The notes under the pieces are model-generated. The model saw nothing but the letters and a program-made list of their open reading frames with translations. It did no database searches and had not been told where the DNA came from. Shown one piece after another: positions 45,106 through 53,910 of a stretch of 64,000 nucleotides of DNA (positions are counted from its first letter, which is position 1; every line of letters begins with the position of its first letter). Source of the DNA: Swingsia samuiensis (lineage in GTDB: Bacteria > Pseudomonadota > Alphaproteobacteria > Acetobacterales > Acetobacteraceae); contig NZ_CP038141.1 of assembly GCF_006542355.1 (NCBI RefSeq), forward strand, positions 277,501 to 341,500, in the 5' to 3' direction. The position numbers were made by a program, and so were the translations under genes.

Positions 45106-46931
45106 TGTGTATATCCGATTGCAACCGGTCCTTCTTCAGTCATACGTACTGGGAGACTTAAACGAAAACATGTCCCGACTCCCTGACCATCAGGCAAATT
45201 CGCATCACTAATCTCAATCATGCCATCGTGTGCTTCCATAACACTATAGGCGATGGTCAGCCCTAACCCGGTTCCAGTTCCAACGGGCTTTGTTGTAAAA
45301 AACGGGTCAAATACACGGCTTCGCAAATGGTCGGGGAGTCCCGCTCCATCATCACTAATTGAAATTTCGTATGAATCGTTATGCAACCGGGAAGCAATAA
45401 CAATTTTTCCTTTTATAACCTTGGGTTGCCCCTCATACCCTTCGTTCATATCAGCAAGAGCATCTGCTGCGTTAGAAATCACATTCATGACCGCTTGATT
45501 CAGAAAAGCAGGCTGACACACCAGTTGATTAGGAGCCTGCAAATCCTTCTCTATAATTATTCCGCCACCTAATTTATGTCCCAATAAAGCGAGGGCTATT
45601 TCAAGCGCATCCGCGACATCTACCGTTTGGAAAGAACTTTCATCCAAATGAGAAAAACGTCGTAAATTCAGAACCAGATTCTGAATACGTTGCAGCCCCA
45701 ACTTCATAGAACCCAACCGCGCAACTCCTTTATCAATGACAGGCTGCGCATCATCAAGATTACTAATTTGTCGTAAACGCTTCAGATTTCGTTCAACTGT
45801 TTCGGCATGAGCAACCGTAAAAGCCAATGGATTATTAATTTCATGGGCAATCCCCGCTACCAGCTCACCAAGAGATGCCATTTTTGCTGTTTGAACAAAT
45901 TTTGACTGCGCTTGAATAAGCTGCTCATTCGTTCGAGCCAATTCCATATTCGCTTGAGCTAAAGCTTCTGCCATTTCTGCTTTGGCGCGGGTCGCTTCCA
46001 AGATAAGAGCACTTTGTTGACGCTCTATTTCCTGCTGTCGAAACTCATCCTGCGCCATCCGACGTTGTGCCAAAGTCCGAATACGCATAGCCAAAGCTTC
46101 AAGCGCAATATCACTGGGGACCAGATCATCAATCCCAGCCTCAAAAAACTCTCCTGAAGACTGCTTACGAAAACGAGACGCTTCTACAATCCCTAAAGTT
46201 CGAAATGGAATCCCCCCAGCATCTAAAATGGCCTGCCGTCTTGCATCCAGTAATCGGCAAAATTTTATATCATCAAACCCACTATTCAACTCCAGAACCA
46301 AACAGTCTGGACTATCAACCCCGCGTAACCAACCACCTTCAATCAAATCTTCTGAACGCTCAATCGATGTCACCGTATGGCCGTCTCGCCAGAGCAACTC
46401 TCCCAAAGAGGCTCCAGAAAGATCGCTATCTAATACGTCTTCGTCTTCTTCTGTTGGGGAGTTAACAATAACAATACGAGAACGACGTAACCTTGCCGCC
46501 TCATCCACCTGCACCACTTCCGGGCCAGCGCGTAACAATGCACGCATCCGTAATACCAGAAGGTCCGGGTGAGCAGACTTCGATATATAAGCATCTGCGC
46601 CACTTTCCAGTCCCTCACGGTCTGCTCCCAAGGGCACATCAGCCGTTAACATCAACAAAGGAATGTTACGTGTTAAAGGTTCCAGACGTAACCGCCGCGC
46701 TAACTGCCCCCCTGTCATTCCAGGAAGCTCAGAGCACACAACGATCAGTTCAGGATCCAAGTCCTCAACGACTCTTAATGTAGATTCTCCACTCTCAATG
46801 CACGTAACAGCAAAGCCTTCTTTCAGAAGAACTCGCCACATTTTTTGTGCATCCTCTTGGTTTGCATCAACCAAAAGTACACGAGCGTTCTCGACCTCAG
46901 AACCAGAGGTTTTTAAATCAAATGACGACAT
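45102..46931 (-). CDS. histidine kinase with degenerate receiver domains
   Basis: A 609-aa cytoplasmic protein; ATG 46931 is used rather than the TTG at 46940. Receiver-like domain 1 (~17-135) keeps Thr97 (LTAD) and Lys118 but has Cys66 where the phospho-Asp should be (LIVVCSELPGM). A second receiver-like region (~150-288) has Glu214 in the same place (LVLELNSG). A coiled coil (~290-350) leads into HisKA with H363 (LVAGIAHEINNPLAF) and a HATPase (~450-600: NVISNAADALAD, DDGAGLP, GTGTGLGLTIAYS). So the kinase looks active while its receivers cannot be phosphorylated in the normal way. ATGA-coupled to the following hybrid kinase. Confidence 0.82.
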   Translation of the reverse strand: MSSFDLKTSGSEVENARVLLVDANQEDAQKMWRVLLKEGFAVTCIESGESTLRVVEDLDPELIVVCSELPGMTGGQLARRLRLEPLTRNIPLLMLTADVPLGADREGLESGADAYISKSAHPDLLVLRMRALLRAGPEVVQVDEAARLRRSRIVIVNSPTEEDEDVLDSDLSGASLGELLWRDGHTVTSIERSEDLIEGGWLRGVDSPDCLVLELNSGFDDIKFCRLLDARRQAILDAGGIPFRTLGIVEASRFRKQSSGEFFEAGIDDLVPSDIALEALAMRIRTLAQRRMAQDEFRQQEIERQQSALILEATRAKAEMAEALAQANMELARTNEQLIQAQSKFVQTAKMASLGELVAGIAHEINNPLAFTVAHAETVERNLKRLRQISNLDDAQPVIDKGVARLGSMKLGLQRIQNLVLNLRRFSHLDESSFQTVDVADALEIALALLGHKLGGGIIIEKDLQAPNQLVCQPAFLNQAVMNVISNAADALADMNEGYEGQPKVIKGKIVIASRLHNDSYEISISDDGAGLPDHLRSRVFDPFFTTKPVGTGTGLGLTIAYSVMEAHDGMIEISDANLPDGQGVGTCFRLSLPVRMTEEGPVAIGYTQ

Positions 46932-47049
46932 ATCTAACAAAGAAGATTTGCATTAAATGTCTCTTCCCGCTAGTGAAAAGTGAGCATTATACCTATTTTT
47001 TGGAAATAATGCTCCCAATTCACATGACCGGACCAGTGGAAAAAACACA

Positions 47050-47460
47050 ATGGACATGCAACCTCCCCGCCATATCACGGAGCGTCTTCAACATATCCGT
47101 AGCGGAGACAACGGACCATTCTCAACGGCTGGACTCATAAAAACAATCATCTGGTCTATATGTTATTTCTTCTTTTATTTTGGGCAGCAGGTTGCTGAGC
47201 TTCTCGCACCTATTTTCCTGATTCTCGGAATTGGTTGGTATTTATTACCTCATATCGTAAGTGCCATTACCACAAGTGCTGCAAGTGCTGATCCACAAGC
47301 TAAAGACATTATGAATCATGTTGCCGGAACTCTTCCAACGCATTTACAAATCGCTGGACATTACGTCACAGCAACATCGCTGATTTTTGACGGGTTTCTA
47401 CTGATGGCTCTCGCAGCAATCGGTGCTACTCTTTCCGCACTAACCGCTCGTCAAATGTAA
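47050..47460 (+). CDS. small membrane protein, unknown
   Basis: A 136-aa protein not recognised. Predicted membrane helices: ~28-52 (IIWSICYFFFYFGQQVAELL), ~53-72 (APIFLILGIGWYLLPHIV) and ~105-130 (ATSLIFDGFLLMALAAIGA). The N-terminal 27 residues are polar, and a GGA lies about nine bases before the first ATG; a second ATG at 47056 is in frame. It is divergent from the kinase pair and overlaps by 21 bp, tail to tail, the zinc-ribbon gene. No functional clue beyond an inner-membrane position. Confidence 0.6.
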   Translation: MDMQPPRHITERLQHIRSGDNGPFSTAGLIKTIIWSICYFFFYFGQQVAELLAPIFLILGIGWYLLPHIVSAITTSAASADPQAKDIMNHVAGTLPTHLQIAGHYVTATSLIFDGFLLMALAAIGATLSALTARQM

Positions 47461-47871
47461 TAATGTTTTAGGAGAAGTTAAGAAACTAAGGCTCGACCAA
47501 AAATCTGTCACTTCTCCCCCCTGTTGCCAATGCCATGCAGCCAGCGCAGCACCGCTTACAAGCATGGCACTCGCTCCCCAAGCTGCCAGCCAGCCTGCAA
47601 CATTTCCATTATTTCCAGATTTTTGGAATAAATAGCCTGTTTTTTTTATATTCTCATTCTGAAACAAATTAATATAATTTGGCTTCGCTCCCCCCTCAGT
47701 TACAGAGGCATGTTTTTTCAAAAGCGTTTGTGGCGCAATAACATTAGCCTCCAATCCCTCTGGCAAAGACCAACTCTCTTTACAATTTGCACATCGTAGA
47801 CGATGGGCTTGTTCTATGACATTTTGGGGAACTTCAAATACGGCGTGGCAATGAGGACATTCTAAACGCAT
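47440..47871 (-). CDS. MJ0042-type zinc-ribbon membrane protein
   Basis: A 143-aa protein starting MRLECPHCHAVFEVPQNVIE with Cys pairs CPHC and CANC about 21 residues apart, the MJ0042 zinc-ribbon; LRCANCKESW is its second half. A single membrane helix follows at ~85-108 (AGWLAAWGASAMLVSGAALAAW). A longer frame to 47907 is possible. Proteins of this kind sit divergently beside ftsE-ftsX in many alphaproteobacteria, as here. Their role is unknown, although position suggests the division or envelope machinery. Confidence 0.78.
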   Translation of the reverse strand: MRLECPHCHAVFEVPQNVIEQAHRLRCANCKESWSLPEGLEANVIAPQTLLKKHASVTEGGAKPNYINLFQNENIKKTGYLFQKSGNNGNVAGWLAAWGASAMLVSGAALAAWHWQQGGEVTDFWSSLSFLTSPKTLLHLTSG

Positions 47872-47989
47872 GAAATTATCTTTCGGATCATTATCAGAAA
47901 TAATCATAAGCTAATCTGGACACCTGCCAGACCTTAAAATATTATTATTAACAGACGATTAATGGCGCCCTATTTGTGATGTTCTTCTA

Positions 47990-48661
47990 ATGATTTCCCT
48001 CCATGATGTTTCCATGAAACCCCCGGGGGTAGGGAAACCTGTCCTACACGGCTTAACATTGCATATTCCGCAAGGAGAGTTTCGTTGGCTCCTTGGGCCT
48101 TCAGGCGCAGGGAAATCAAGCTTTTTAAAACTTTTGACCTTAGGAGCCAAACCCTTTTCTGGCCATATGGAAGTCCTTGGGGTCCCCGTAAGTAGAGCCA
48201 ACAGAAGCACACTTAGAGATTTGCGCCGCCGCATCGGCTTTGTCCCTCAAGATTATCGCCTCATAAGTGAATGGTCTGTTTACGACAACATTGCTTTACC
48301 ACTCCGACTCAAAAACCATAGTGAGCGCAGCATTCGTAAAGAAGTCTTTAATGTTCTTGAGTGGCTCGATGTCGCTACGCATACTTATTCACTTCCCACC
48401 ACTCTTTCCGGTGGAGAACAACAGCGTGTTGCCATTGCGCGTGCTTTGATTAATCGACCCGAGATCCTTCTTGCCGACGAGCCCACAAATGCTCTTGAAG
48501 CAGATCAAGCACGGCATTTACTAACAACGTTCCAAGAACTTATTGACCTTGGCACAACCGTTATCGTCGCAACCCATAACGAATTTTTGGTTCAGGAAGC
48601 CCCGCCGGCTCAAGCCATTATGCTTCGAGACGGAACACTAGATCGGCAGACCGTTTTATGA
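47990..48661 (+). CDS. ftsE: cell division ATP-binding protein FtsE
   Basis: The ABC ATPase that pairs with FtsX to activate peptidoglycan hydrolases at the septum. 223 aa. Walker [11 protein letters not shown]-loop FVPQDYRLI, signature [15 protein letters not shown], Walker B ILLADEP. The ATG at 47990 gives MISLHDVSM. The last codons overlap ftsX by ATGA. Confidence 0.94.
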   Translation: MISLHDVSMKPPGVGKPVLHGLTLHIPQGEFRWLLGPSGAGKSSFLKLLTLGAKPFSGHMEVLGVPVSRANRSTLRDLRRRIGFVPQDYRLISEWSVYDNIALPLRLKNHSERSIRKEVFNVLEWLDVATHTYSLPTTLSGGEQQRVAIARALINRPEILLADEPTNALEADQARHLLTTFQELIDLGTTVIVATHNEFLVQEAPPAQAIMLRDGTLDRQTVL

Positions 48662-49557
48662 GTAGGCGTATTTCCCCCGGATTACGATCGGGTAGTTTAC
48701 CCATTCTTGCTGCTTTAATGACAATGCTGGGTGGGTTTGCTCTTGCAGGTCTGACGGGCGTACAAACACTTGCATCAGAATGGTTAAAAGCAGCTCAAAG
48801 TGCTGCTACAATTGAAATTCCTAGCGATATTCCTAATTTCTCTGCTCGGAAGACCAAACTCCTTCTATCATTCCAAAATGATCCCAATGTTCTGAAAGTT
48901 GATGAGCTGAGTTCTGAACAAACTCAAGACCTCCTAGCACCATGGCTGGGCAAATCTGAAAACGATAAAAAACCCCTTTTTGGACTTACCCTCCCTAAGG
49001 TTATTATCGTCAGTCACAAGCCGACGGCTCATTTAGAAGGCATATTAAATGAGCTGATCCCTGAAGCCACGTTGCAAGAAGATATGCAGTGGGGAGATCG
49101 ATTAAACCAACTGGGAAATAGCCTTGTCGTCTGTGCATGGTTCACCGTTTTGCTAATCATGATTGTAGCTGTGTTATCTATTGGCATCACCGTGCGTCGA
49201 TCTGTTGCTTCCCAAAAACGTGCAACAGAAATAGTCCATTCGCTTGGCGTGGCAGACTTTACTATTTCCAGTCATATTGCTGGGCATACTGCTATCTTAT
49301 GCTTCCTCGGAAGCCTCACCGGCCTCATCTTCTTGGCTCCCATAACCATTTACATGGCCGAAATTCTTGCACCATTTAGCCAACAGGCTATTATACTTCA
49401 CAATTTCCCACTGTCCTTCAGTGAATGGAAAAACGCCTTAACTTTTCTCCCTTCTATTCTTGTCAAAGAACTTGTTTTTTTACCGATTATCGCCACTCTT
49501 TTAGGCTGGATCACTGCGCAAGGTGTCGTTTTATCATGGCTTCGCCGACTACCTTGA
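48658..49557 (+). CDS. ftsX: cell division protein FtsX
   Basis: A 299-aa four-helix inner-membrane protein of the FtsX/MacB fold: first helix near residues 17-37 (LPILAALMTMLGGFALAGL), then a periplasmic loop to ~160, and three C-terminal helices (~163-185, ~210-240, ~262-290). It overlaps ftsE upstream and the YdcF gene downstream by 22 bp, so the run ftsE-ftsX-ydcF-plsC is one operon. Sequence is diverged outside the helix pattern, and assignment leans on ftsE. Confidence 0.88.
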   Translation: MSRRISPGLRSGSLPILAALMTMLGGFALAGLTGVQTLASEWLKAAQSAATIEIPSDIPNFSARKTKLLLSFQNDPNVLKVDELSSEQTQDLLAPWLGKSENDKKPLFGLTLPKVIIVSHKPTAHLEGILNELIPEATLQEDMQWGDRLNQLGNSLVVCAWFTVLLIMIVAVLSIGITVRRSVASQKRATEIVHSLGVADFTISSHIAGHTAILCFLGSLTGLIFLAPITIYMAEILAPFSQQAIILHNFPLSFSEWKNALTFLPSILVKELVFLPIIATLLGWITAQGVVLSWLRRLP

Positions 49558-50150
49558 AAAAAGGGATATTGAGTATCCTGTTTTTACTGGGCCTTCTATG
49601 GACAGGCGGTTTCGTGTGGTTTGTCGATGATGCAAAACACCCCTCTCCCGTTGCCTCTGTCTGTGATGGCATCGTGGCCCTAACAGGTGGGCAATCTCGT
49701 ATTGATACATCAATCACACTTTTAAAGGGAGGTTATGGGCAACTGCTTCTCATTTCAGGTGTGAGCCGACATGTGACATTAGAACAGTTAACACAGGCAC
49801 AACAGCAGGTCGTTTCTGATAATCTGGCGTCACGTATTACACTCGGCCATCGCGCCACAAGTACAATAGGCAATGCAAACGAAGCTGCTGAATGGGCCTA
49901 TTCTCATCACCTCACAAGCTTACTTGTTGTCACAGCAGGATATCATATGAGACGCGCTATGATTGAGTTACACAGAACAATGCCTGATATTCATTTGGTT
50001 CCTTATGTTGTAATACCTCCCGCACTTAACAATTCTTTCTCTCGCCACACCCTGTTGCTCATGCTCAAAGAGTATTTGAAATTTCTTAGAGCGGAACTTG
50101 GCAGTGTAACGGGGCTGCCAGATGGACGGCAGGGCTTACTTTCCTCCTAA
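49536..50150 (+). CDS. YdcF family (DUF218) protein
   Basis: A 204-aa envelope protein. ATG 49536 gives a basic start and a signal-anchor (ILSILFLLGLLWTGGFVWFV), then the DUF218 core: DGIVALTGGQSRIDTSITLLKGGYGQLLLISGV, ATSTIGNANEAAEWA and SLLVVTAGYHMRRAMIEL. DUF218/SanA-ElyC proteins act in cell-envelope and lipid-carrier processes, with no proven reaction. The longer frame to 49425 would only overlap ftsX. It is followed by plsC 53 bp downstream in the conserved order. Confidence 0.85.
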   Translation: MASPTTLKKGILSILFLLGLLWTGGFVWFVDDAKHPSPVASVCDGIVALTGGQSRIDTSITLLKGGYGQLLLISGVSRHVTLEQLTQAQQQVVSDNLASRITLGHRATSTIGNANEAAEWAYSHHLTSLLVVTAGYHMRRAMIELHRTMPDIHLVPYVVIPPALNNSFSRHTLLLMLKEYLKFLRAELGSVTGLPDGRQGLLSS

Positions 50151-50202
50151 ACATAACTTACTTATCTCCCTCACTTTGCTATTCTTCCGGTGCCATTCCA
50201 TC

Positions 50203-50943
50203 ATGACCAGTTTATTCCGTGGCTTATGTTTCAACCTTTATTTGTTAATTCTTACCCTTACCATGGGACTAGGGGCTCTCCCCATTCGTCTATTAAAGAA
50301 TAAAAGATGGGCTTTATCATACGCCAAACTCTGGTCGAAGGCCGTGTTATATGGTTTCCAGCGCATTTGTTCGGTGCAAATTGAGGTACTTGGACAAGAA
50401 AATATTCCTAAAGGCCCTGTCATTATTGCCTCTCAGCATCAGTCTTTTTTTGATGGTTTTGTCTGGATGAACCTTGTTCCGCTTCCAGCATATATTATTA
50501 AAAAAGAGCTTACAAAAATTCCTCTTGTAGGACCTATGCTTATTCTGTCAGGCATGATCCCTGTGGAACGGAGTGCCGGCTCAAAAGCTTTACGTGACAT
50601 GATTAAAACCACAACCGAAGCGCATGCACAAAACCGACAAATCATTATTTTTCCCGAAGGGACGCGAACTCTTCCTGGGGAACGTCATCCTGTTCAACCA
50701 GGAATTATTGCACTAGCCCGTCAATCCAATGTGCCTATTATTCCTGTGGCCACAAATTCTGGAATATTTTGGGAGCGCAATCCTTGGCGTAAACATTCTG
50801 GTATTCTAAAAGTCGTGATCGGTAGCCCCCTATCATCCACAACCAGCCGCCAAGGCTTTATCAATAATCTGGAAAAGAACTGGGAAACATTGTGTAAGTC
50901 CCACAATCTTCCATTTTATGTTGTGGATAAGTCTGTGGAATGA
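50203..50943 (+). CDS. plsC: 1-acyl-sn-glycerol-3-phosphate acyltransferase
   Basis: A membrane enzyme of 246 aa that acylates lysophosphatidic acid to phosphatidic acid. The catalytic HX4D motif is at His79-Asp84 (QHQSFFDG), and FPEGTR is the second motif, followed by VPIIPVATNSG. A hydrophobic N-terminal helix (residues ~10-30) anchors it. ATG 50203 is chosen because homology begins MTSLFRGLCFNLYLL; 27 upstream codons overlap the previous gene. The last gene of the ftsE operon. Confidence 0.9.
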   Translation: MTSLFRGLCFNLYLLILTLTMGLGALPIRLLKNKRWALSYAKLWSKAVLYGFQRICSVQIEVLGQENIPKGPVIIASQHQSFFDGFVWMNLVPLPAYIIKKELTKIPLVGPMLILSGMIPVERSAGSKALRDMIKTTTEAHAQNRQIIIFPEGTRTLPGERHPVQPGIIALARQSNVPIIPVATNSGIFWERNPWRKHSGILKVVIGSPLSSTTSRQGFINNLEKNWETLCKSHNLPFYVVDKSVE

Positions 50944-51196
50944 CTTTTAAACTCTTGACTATGCTCGTCATGCAAAAAAGAACTCTTATCATCTCTTCAT
51001 ATTACTTTAATAGAAAGGCTCTATTTTAAAATAAATGTTTTTGTTGATTTTCTGCGAATTTTAACAAATTATTTTGTTCCACACCTTCCTAAGATGACTG
51101 CCTTTAGTCATACTTTGATAAAATATTCTTCCTTTGATTACTTTTTTAGTGATTGGGGATAATATTCATCATCTTTACATTAGAGTTGCTTGAGTT

Positions 51197-52282
51197 TTGA
51201 AGAAAATAACCTCTCTCTTTGCCAAAACCATTACTCAACATAGAAAAAAACTGCGTCTTTTTTCTATATGTCTTGTTGCTCTTCTCGGTATTGATACAGC
51301 CGCATGGCTTCTAACAACATCACACTTAAAAAAAGAAACCATTCACTTCCTTAACAATATAGATTCTGACGGATATAATGTTTCATTCTCTCATATAAAT
51401 GCCAAAGGCTGGCCATTCGGAGCATGGGTCGAACTCACAGCCCCACACATCAAACACATACATTCACCTAATATTCCCTTGGATATTGGCTGGCAGGGCG
51501 ACACTGTTCAAATTGGTGGGGCATGGCCAAGCCTGATTACCAGCACATTACATATCCACTTTAATAAACGACACGCTTTACGGTTTATCTCAGGCGACAA
51601 TCAGCTCACTCTTGTTCTGGATACTCTCAATTTAAAATATTCCCGCGCAAATACAGATATTTTATTTAATATACATTCATTGGAAGGTTCTTTTTATAGC
51701 CCTTCTCTTGAGCAACGGTTTTTGTCTCATCACCTCTTCGGACGAATAATCATCCCGTATAATGTAAAGCCCGGCCAAACTCGTGTAGGGGCCAACCTAT
51801 ATGCCTCCAACACACTGCTTCCTATTATAAATAAAACCTCTGTAGAGCTGGAAAACACTCACCTATCTATCGCCCTTAGTGCATCAAATATTGATGCGCC
51901 ACTCTTTAATCCAGATGCTTTTAAACGCCTCTTTATTCAAGATTTTTCAACATCCTTTGCTAACCTCCCCAGTTCCGCACGGATCAAAACTGCCGGGGTG
52001 CTAAGTTATCCCCAATGTAATGGCTCGCTTTTTGTTACCTTACTAAACTGGCAGGCTATGGCTCACAAAGCGTTAACTCTTCCTGTCTTGCAAAGCTCAA
52101 TAAGCCCAGACCTACAAAGTATCATTCAAAAAATGCTTCATACTCAACCATCATACTCTATATCCAATGCTCCTTTAACGGTTGAAATACCTTTGCAAAA
52201 TCACTCTTTCCCCCCTGAAATTATAAATCTTTTCCGTTTAATATCTTCAAAAAAAATTGACGTCTTATATCAACCTGAGTAG
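51197..52282 (+). CDS. DUF2125 domain protein
   Basis: A 361-aa envelope protein with TTG start at 51197, preceded by GAG-rich sequence about ten bases upstream. One membrane helix at ~21-40 (LFSICLVALLGIDTAAWLL) is followed by a periplasmic beta-rich body. GYNVSFSHINAKGWPFGAWVELTAPHI is the pattern of DUF2125, a common alphaproteobacterial family of unknown role. It stands between a 253-bp AT-rich spacer (no gene seen) and the cio operon, and is not clearly part of either neighbour. Confidence 0.8.
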   Translation: MKKITSLFAKTITQHRKKLRLFSICLVALLGIDTAAWLLTTSHLKKETIHFLNNIDSDGYNVSFSHINAKGWPFGAWVELTAPHIKHIHSPNIPLDIGWQGDTVQIGGAWPSLITSTLHIHFNKRHALRFISGDNQLTLVLDTLNLKYSRANTDILFNIHSLEGSFYSPSLEQRFLSHHLFGRIIIPYNVKPGQTRVGANLYASNTLLPIINKTSVELENTHLSIALSASNIDAPLFNPDAFKRLFIQDFSTSFANLPSSARIKTAGVLSYPQCNGSLFVTLLNWQAMAHKALTLPVLQSSISPDLQSIIQKMLHTQPSYSISNAPLTVEIPLQNHSFPPEIINLFRLISSKKIDVLYQPE

Positions 52283-52297
52283 AGAGTAATCAGTTAA

Positions 52298-52315
52298 ATT
52301 TGATATTTATCAAAT
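52298..52315. promoter_or_regulatory. FNR/FixK-type operator upstream of cioAB
   Basis: ATTTGATATTTATCAAAT is a perfect 8-2-8 palindrome, and its core TTGAT-ATTT-ATCAA (52300-52313) is the exact FNR/Anr/FixK consensus. It lies 171 bp before the cioA start and centres at 52306.5. I see no clear -10 at the spacing for class II activation, so whether it activates or represses is open. Confidence 0.7.
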
Positions 52316-52485
52316 GACTGTGATGAACATGGGTGCTCCCATTCATCATTTAAATCCCTCAATATGAAGGTATATTTTCATATATCTTCTTTTCTTCAAA
52401 CCTAAACGGCCTGAACGCAGAACGCAGGAACTTAATTGTTGCCCTTCTCGCTGCGCTCCGTCGTTAAAGCAGAAGGCGCTCCATA

Positions 52486-53904
52486 ATGTTTGGCCTGACG
52501 GCTTTATTTCTCGCGCGTTTTCAATTCGCCTTTACAGTCGGATTCCATATTGTGTTTCCGGCGTTTTCGATTGGACTAGCCGCTTATCTTGCAGTTCTTG
52601 AAGGGTTATGGCTCAAAACTGGCCGTAGCGCTTACCTAGATCTGTTTAAATATTGGTTAAAAATCTTCTCTATCGTGTTTGGTATGGGAGTGGTTTCTGG
52701 CCTTGTGATGTCCTACGAGTTTGGAACCAACTGGTCCCAATTCTCCCAAAAGGCAGGGCCAATCCTTGGGCCCATGCTCGCTTATGAAGTGATGACAGCC
52801 TTCTTCTTGGAAGCTGGTTTCTTAGGCGTCATGATGTTTGGCTTAAACCGTGTTGGTAAGGGCCTACATTTTGCATCAACATGCTTGGTCTCCATCGGAA
52901 CACTCATTTCCATGACGTGGATCCTTGCCTCCAACTCTTGGATGCAAACGCCACGCGGTTACATCATCGATAAAGCAACAGGCCGCTTCCTTCCGGGGGA
53001 TTGGCTGCAGATTATCTTTAACCCATCCTTCCCATATCGTTTGGTTCATATGGGCCTTGCAGCATTCCTATCGGTTGCGTTTGTCGTTGCAGGCGTTGCG
53101 AGCTGGCACTTCTTAAAAGCGCGCCGGGAAGGTCGTCAGGCGTCTGAACAAGTGCGTCTGATGTTTTCCATGGCAATGTGGATGGCAGCGATTGTATCCC
53201 CTATTCAGTTCATAGCGGGAGACACTCAAGGACTAAACACCCTTGAATATCAACCAGCCAAAGTTGCCGCTATGGAAGGCGACTGGGAATCTGAAGGCCG
53301 CGCACCTGAGATCCTGTTTGGTATTCCTGATATGGAACACGAAACAACTCATTACAAAGTGCAGATCCCTTTCCTTGGCTCCCTCATTCTTACTCATAGT
53401 CTTGATGGTAAGGTTCCTGGCCTCAAAGACTACCCGAAAGATATTCGCCCTTATTCACCACTCCTGTTCTTCTCTTTCCGTATCATGGTGGCCTTAGGCT
53501 GCTTGATGATTTTGGTTGGACTGTGGTCTCTATGGCTTCGGTGGAGAGGTCATCTCTACACGAATACTCTTCTGCAACGCCTTCTTATCCTCATGGCACC
53601 TTCTGGTTTCGTTGCATTGCTTTGCGGATGGACGACAACAGAAGTTGGACGACAACCCTATACCGTTTATGGGCTACTCAAAACGGCAGATAGTGTTTCT
53701 CCTATTTCTCTTCCCAATCTCGAAACATCCATGACTGCGTTTGTTATCGTCTATTTCATCATCTTTACGGCTGGAATAGTCGTGCTCCTACGTAGCTTTG
53801 CCCAAGAACCTCATAGCAATGAAGAGGGCCCTTCTGAGCATGAACCTCAGATGGCAGCGGGAACAACGCAAATTTCTCATCATCCACATCATTGGGCGGA
53901 GTAA
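52486..53904 (+). CDS. cioA: cyanide-insensitive bd-type quinol oxidase subunit I
   Basis: A 472-aa subunit holding the haem groups and quinol site of a bd oxidase, which transfers electrons from ubiquinol to oxygen. The N-terminal ARFQFAFTVGFHIVFPAFSIG contains the haem-b595 His; GLVMSYEFGTNW, EAGFLGVMMFG, and AGDTQGLNTLEYQPAKVAAMEGDW are conserved. The Q loop is short, the mark of the CIO branch rather than E. coli CydA. The C-terminal ~40 residues are polar and His-rich. An FNR-like palindrome is upstream; cioB begins seven bases downstream. Confidence 0.93.
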   Translation: MFGLTALFLARFQFAFTVGFHIVFPAFSIGLAAYLAVLEGLWLKTGRSAYLDLFKYWLKIFSIVFGMGVVSGLVMSYEFGTNWSQFSQKAGPILGPMLAYEVMTAFFLEAGFLGVMMFGLNRVGKGLHFASTCLVSIGTLISMTWILASNSWMQTPRGYIIDKATGRFLPGDWLQIIFNPSFPYRLVHMGLAAFLSVAFVVAGVASWHFLKARREGRQASEQVRLMFSMAMWMAAIVSPIQFIAGDTQGLNTLEYQPAKVAAMEGDWESEGRAPEILFGIPDMEHETTHYKVQIPFLGSLILTHSLDGKVPGLKDYPKDIRPYSPLLFFSFRIMVALGCLMILVGLWSLWLRWRGHLYTNTLLQRLLILMAPSGFVALLCGWTTTEVGRQPYTVYGLLKTADSVSPISLPNLETSMTAFVIVYFIIFTAGIVVLLRSFAQEPHSNEEGPSEHEPQMAAGTTQISHHPHHWAE

Positions 53905-53910
53905 GAAATC

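Noticed and set aside
50944-51196. Small RNA or peptide gene in the AT-rich spacer before the DUF2125 gene
   Set aside because: Only a 22-codon frame without a ribosome site and no stable stem or T-tract could be seen.
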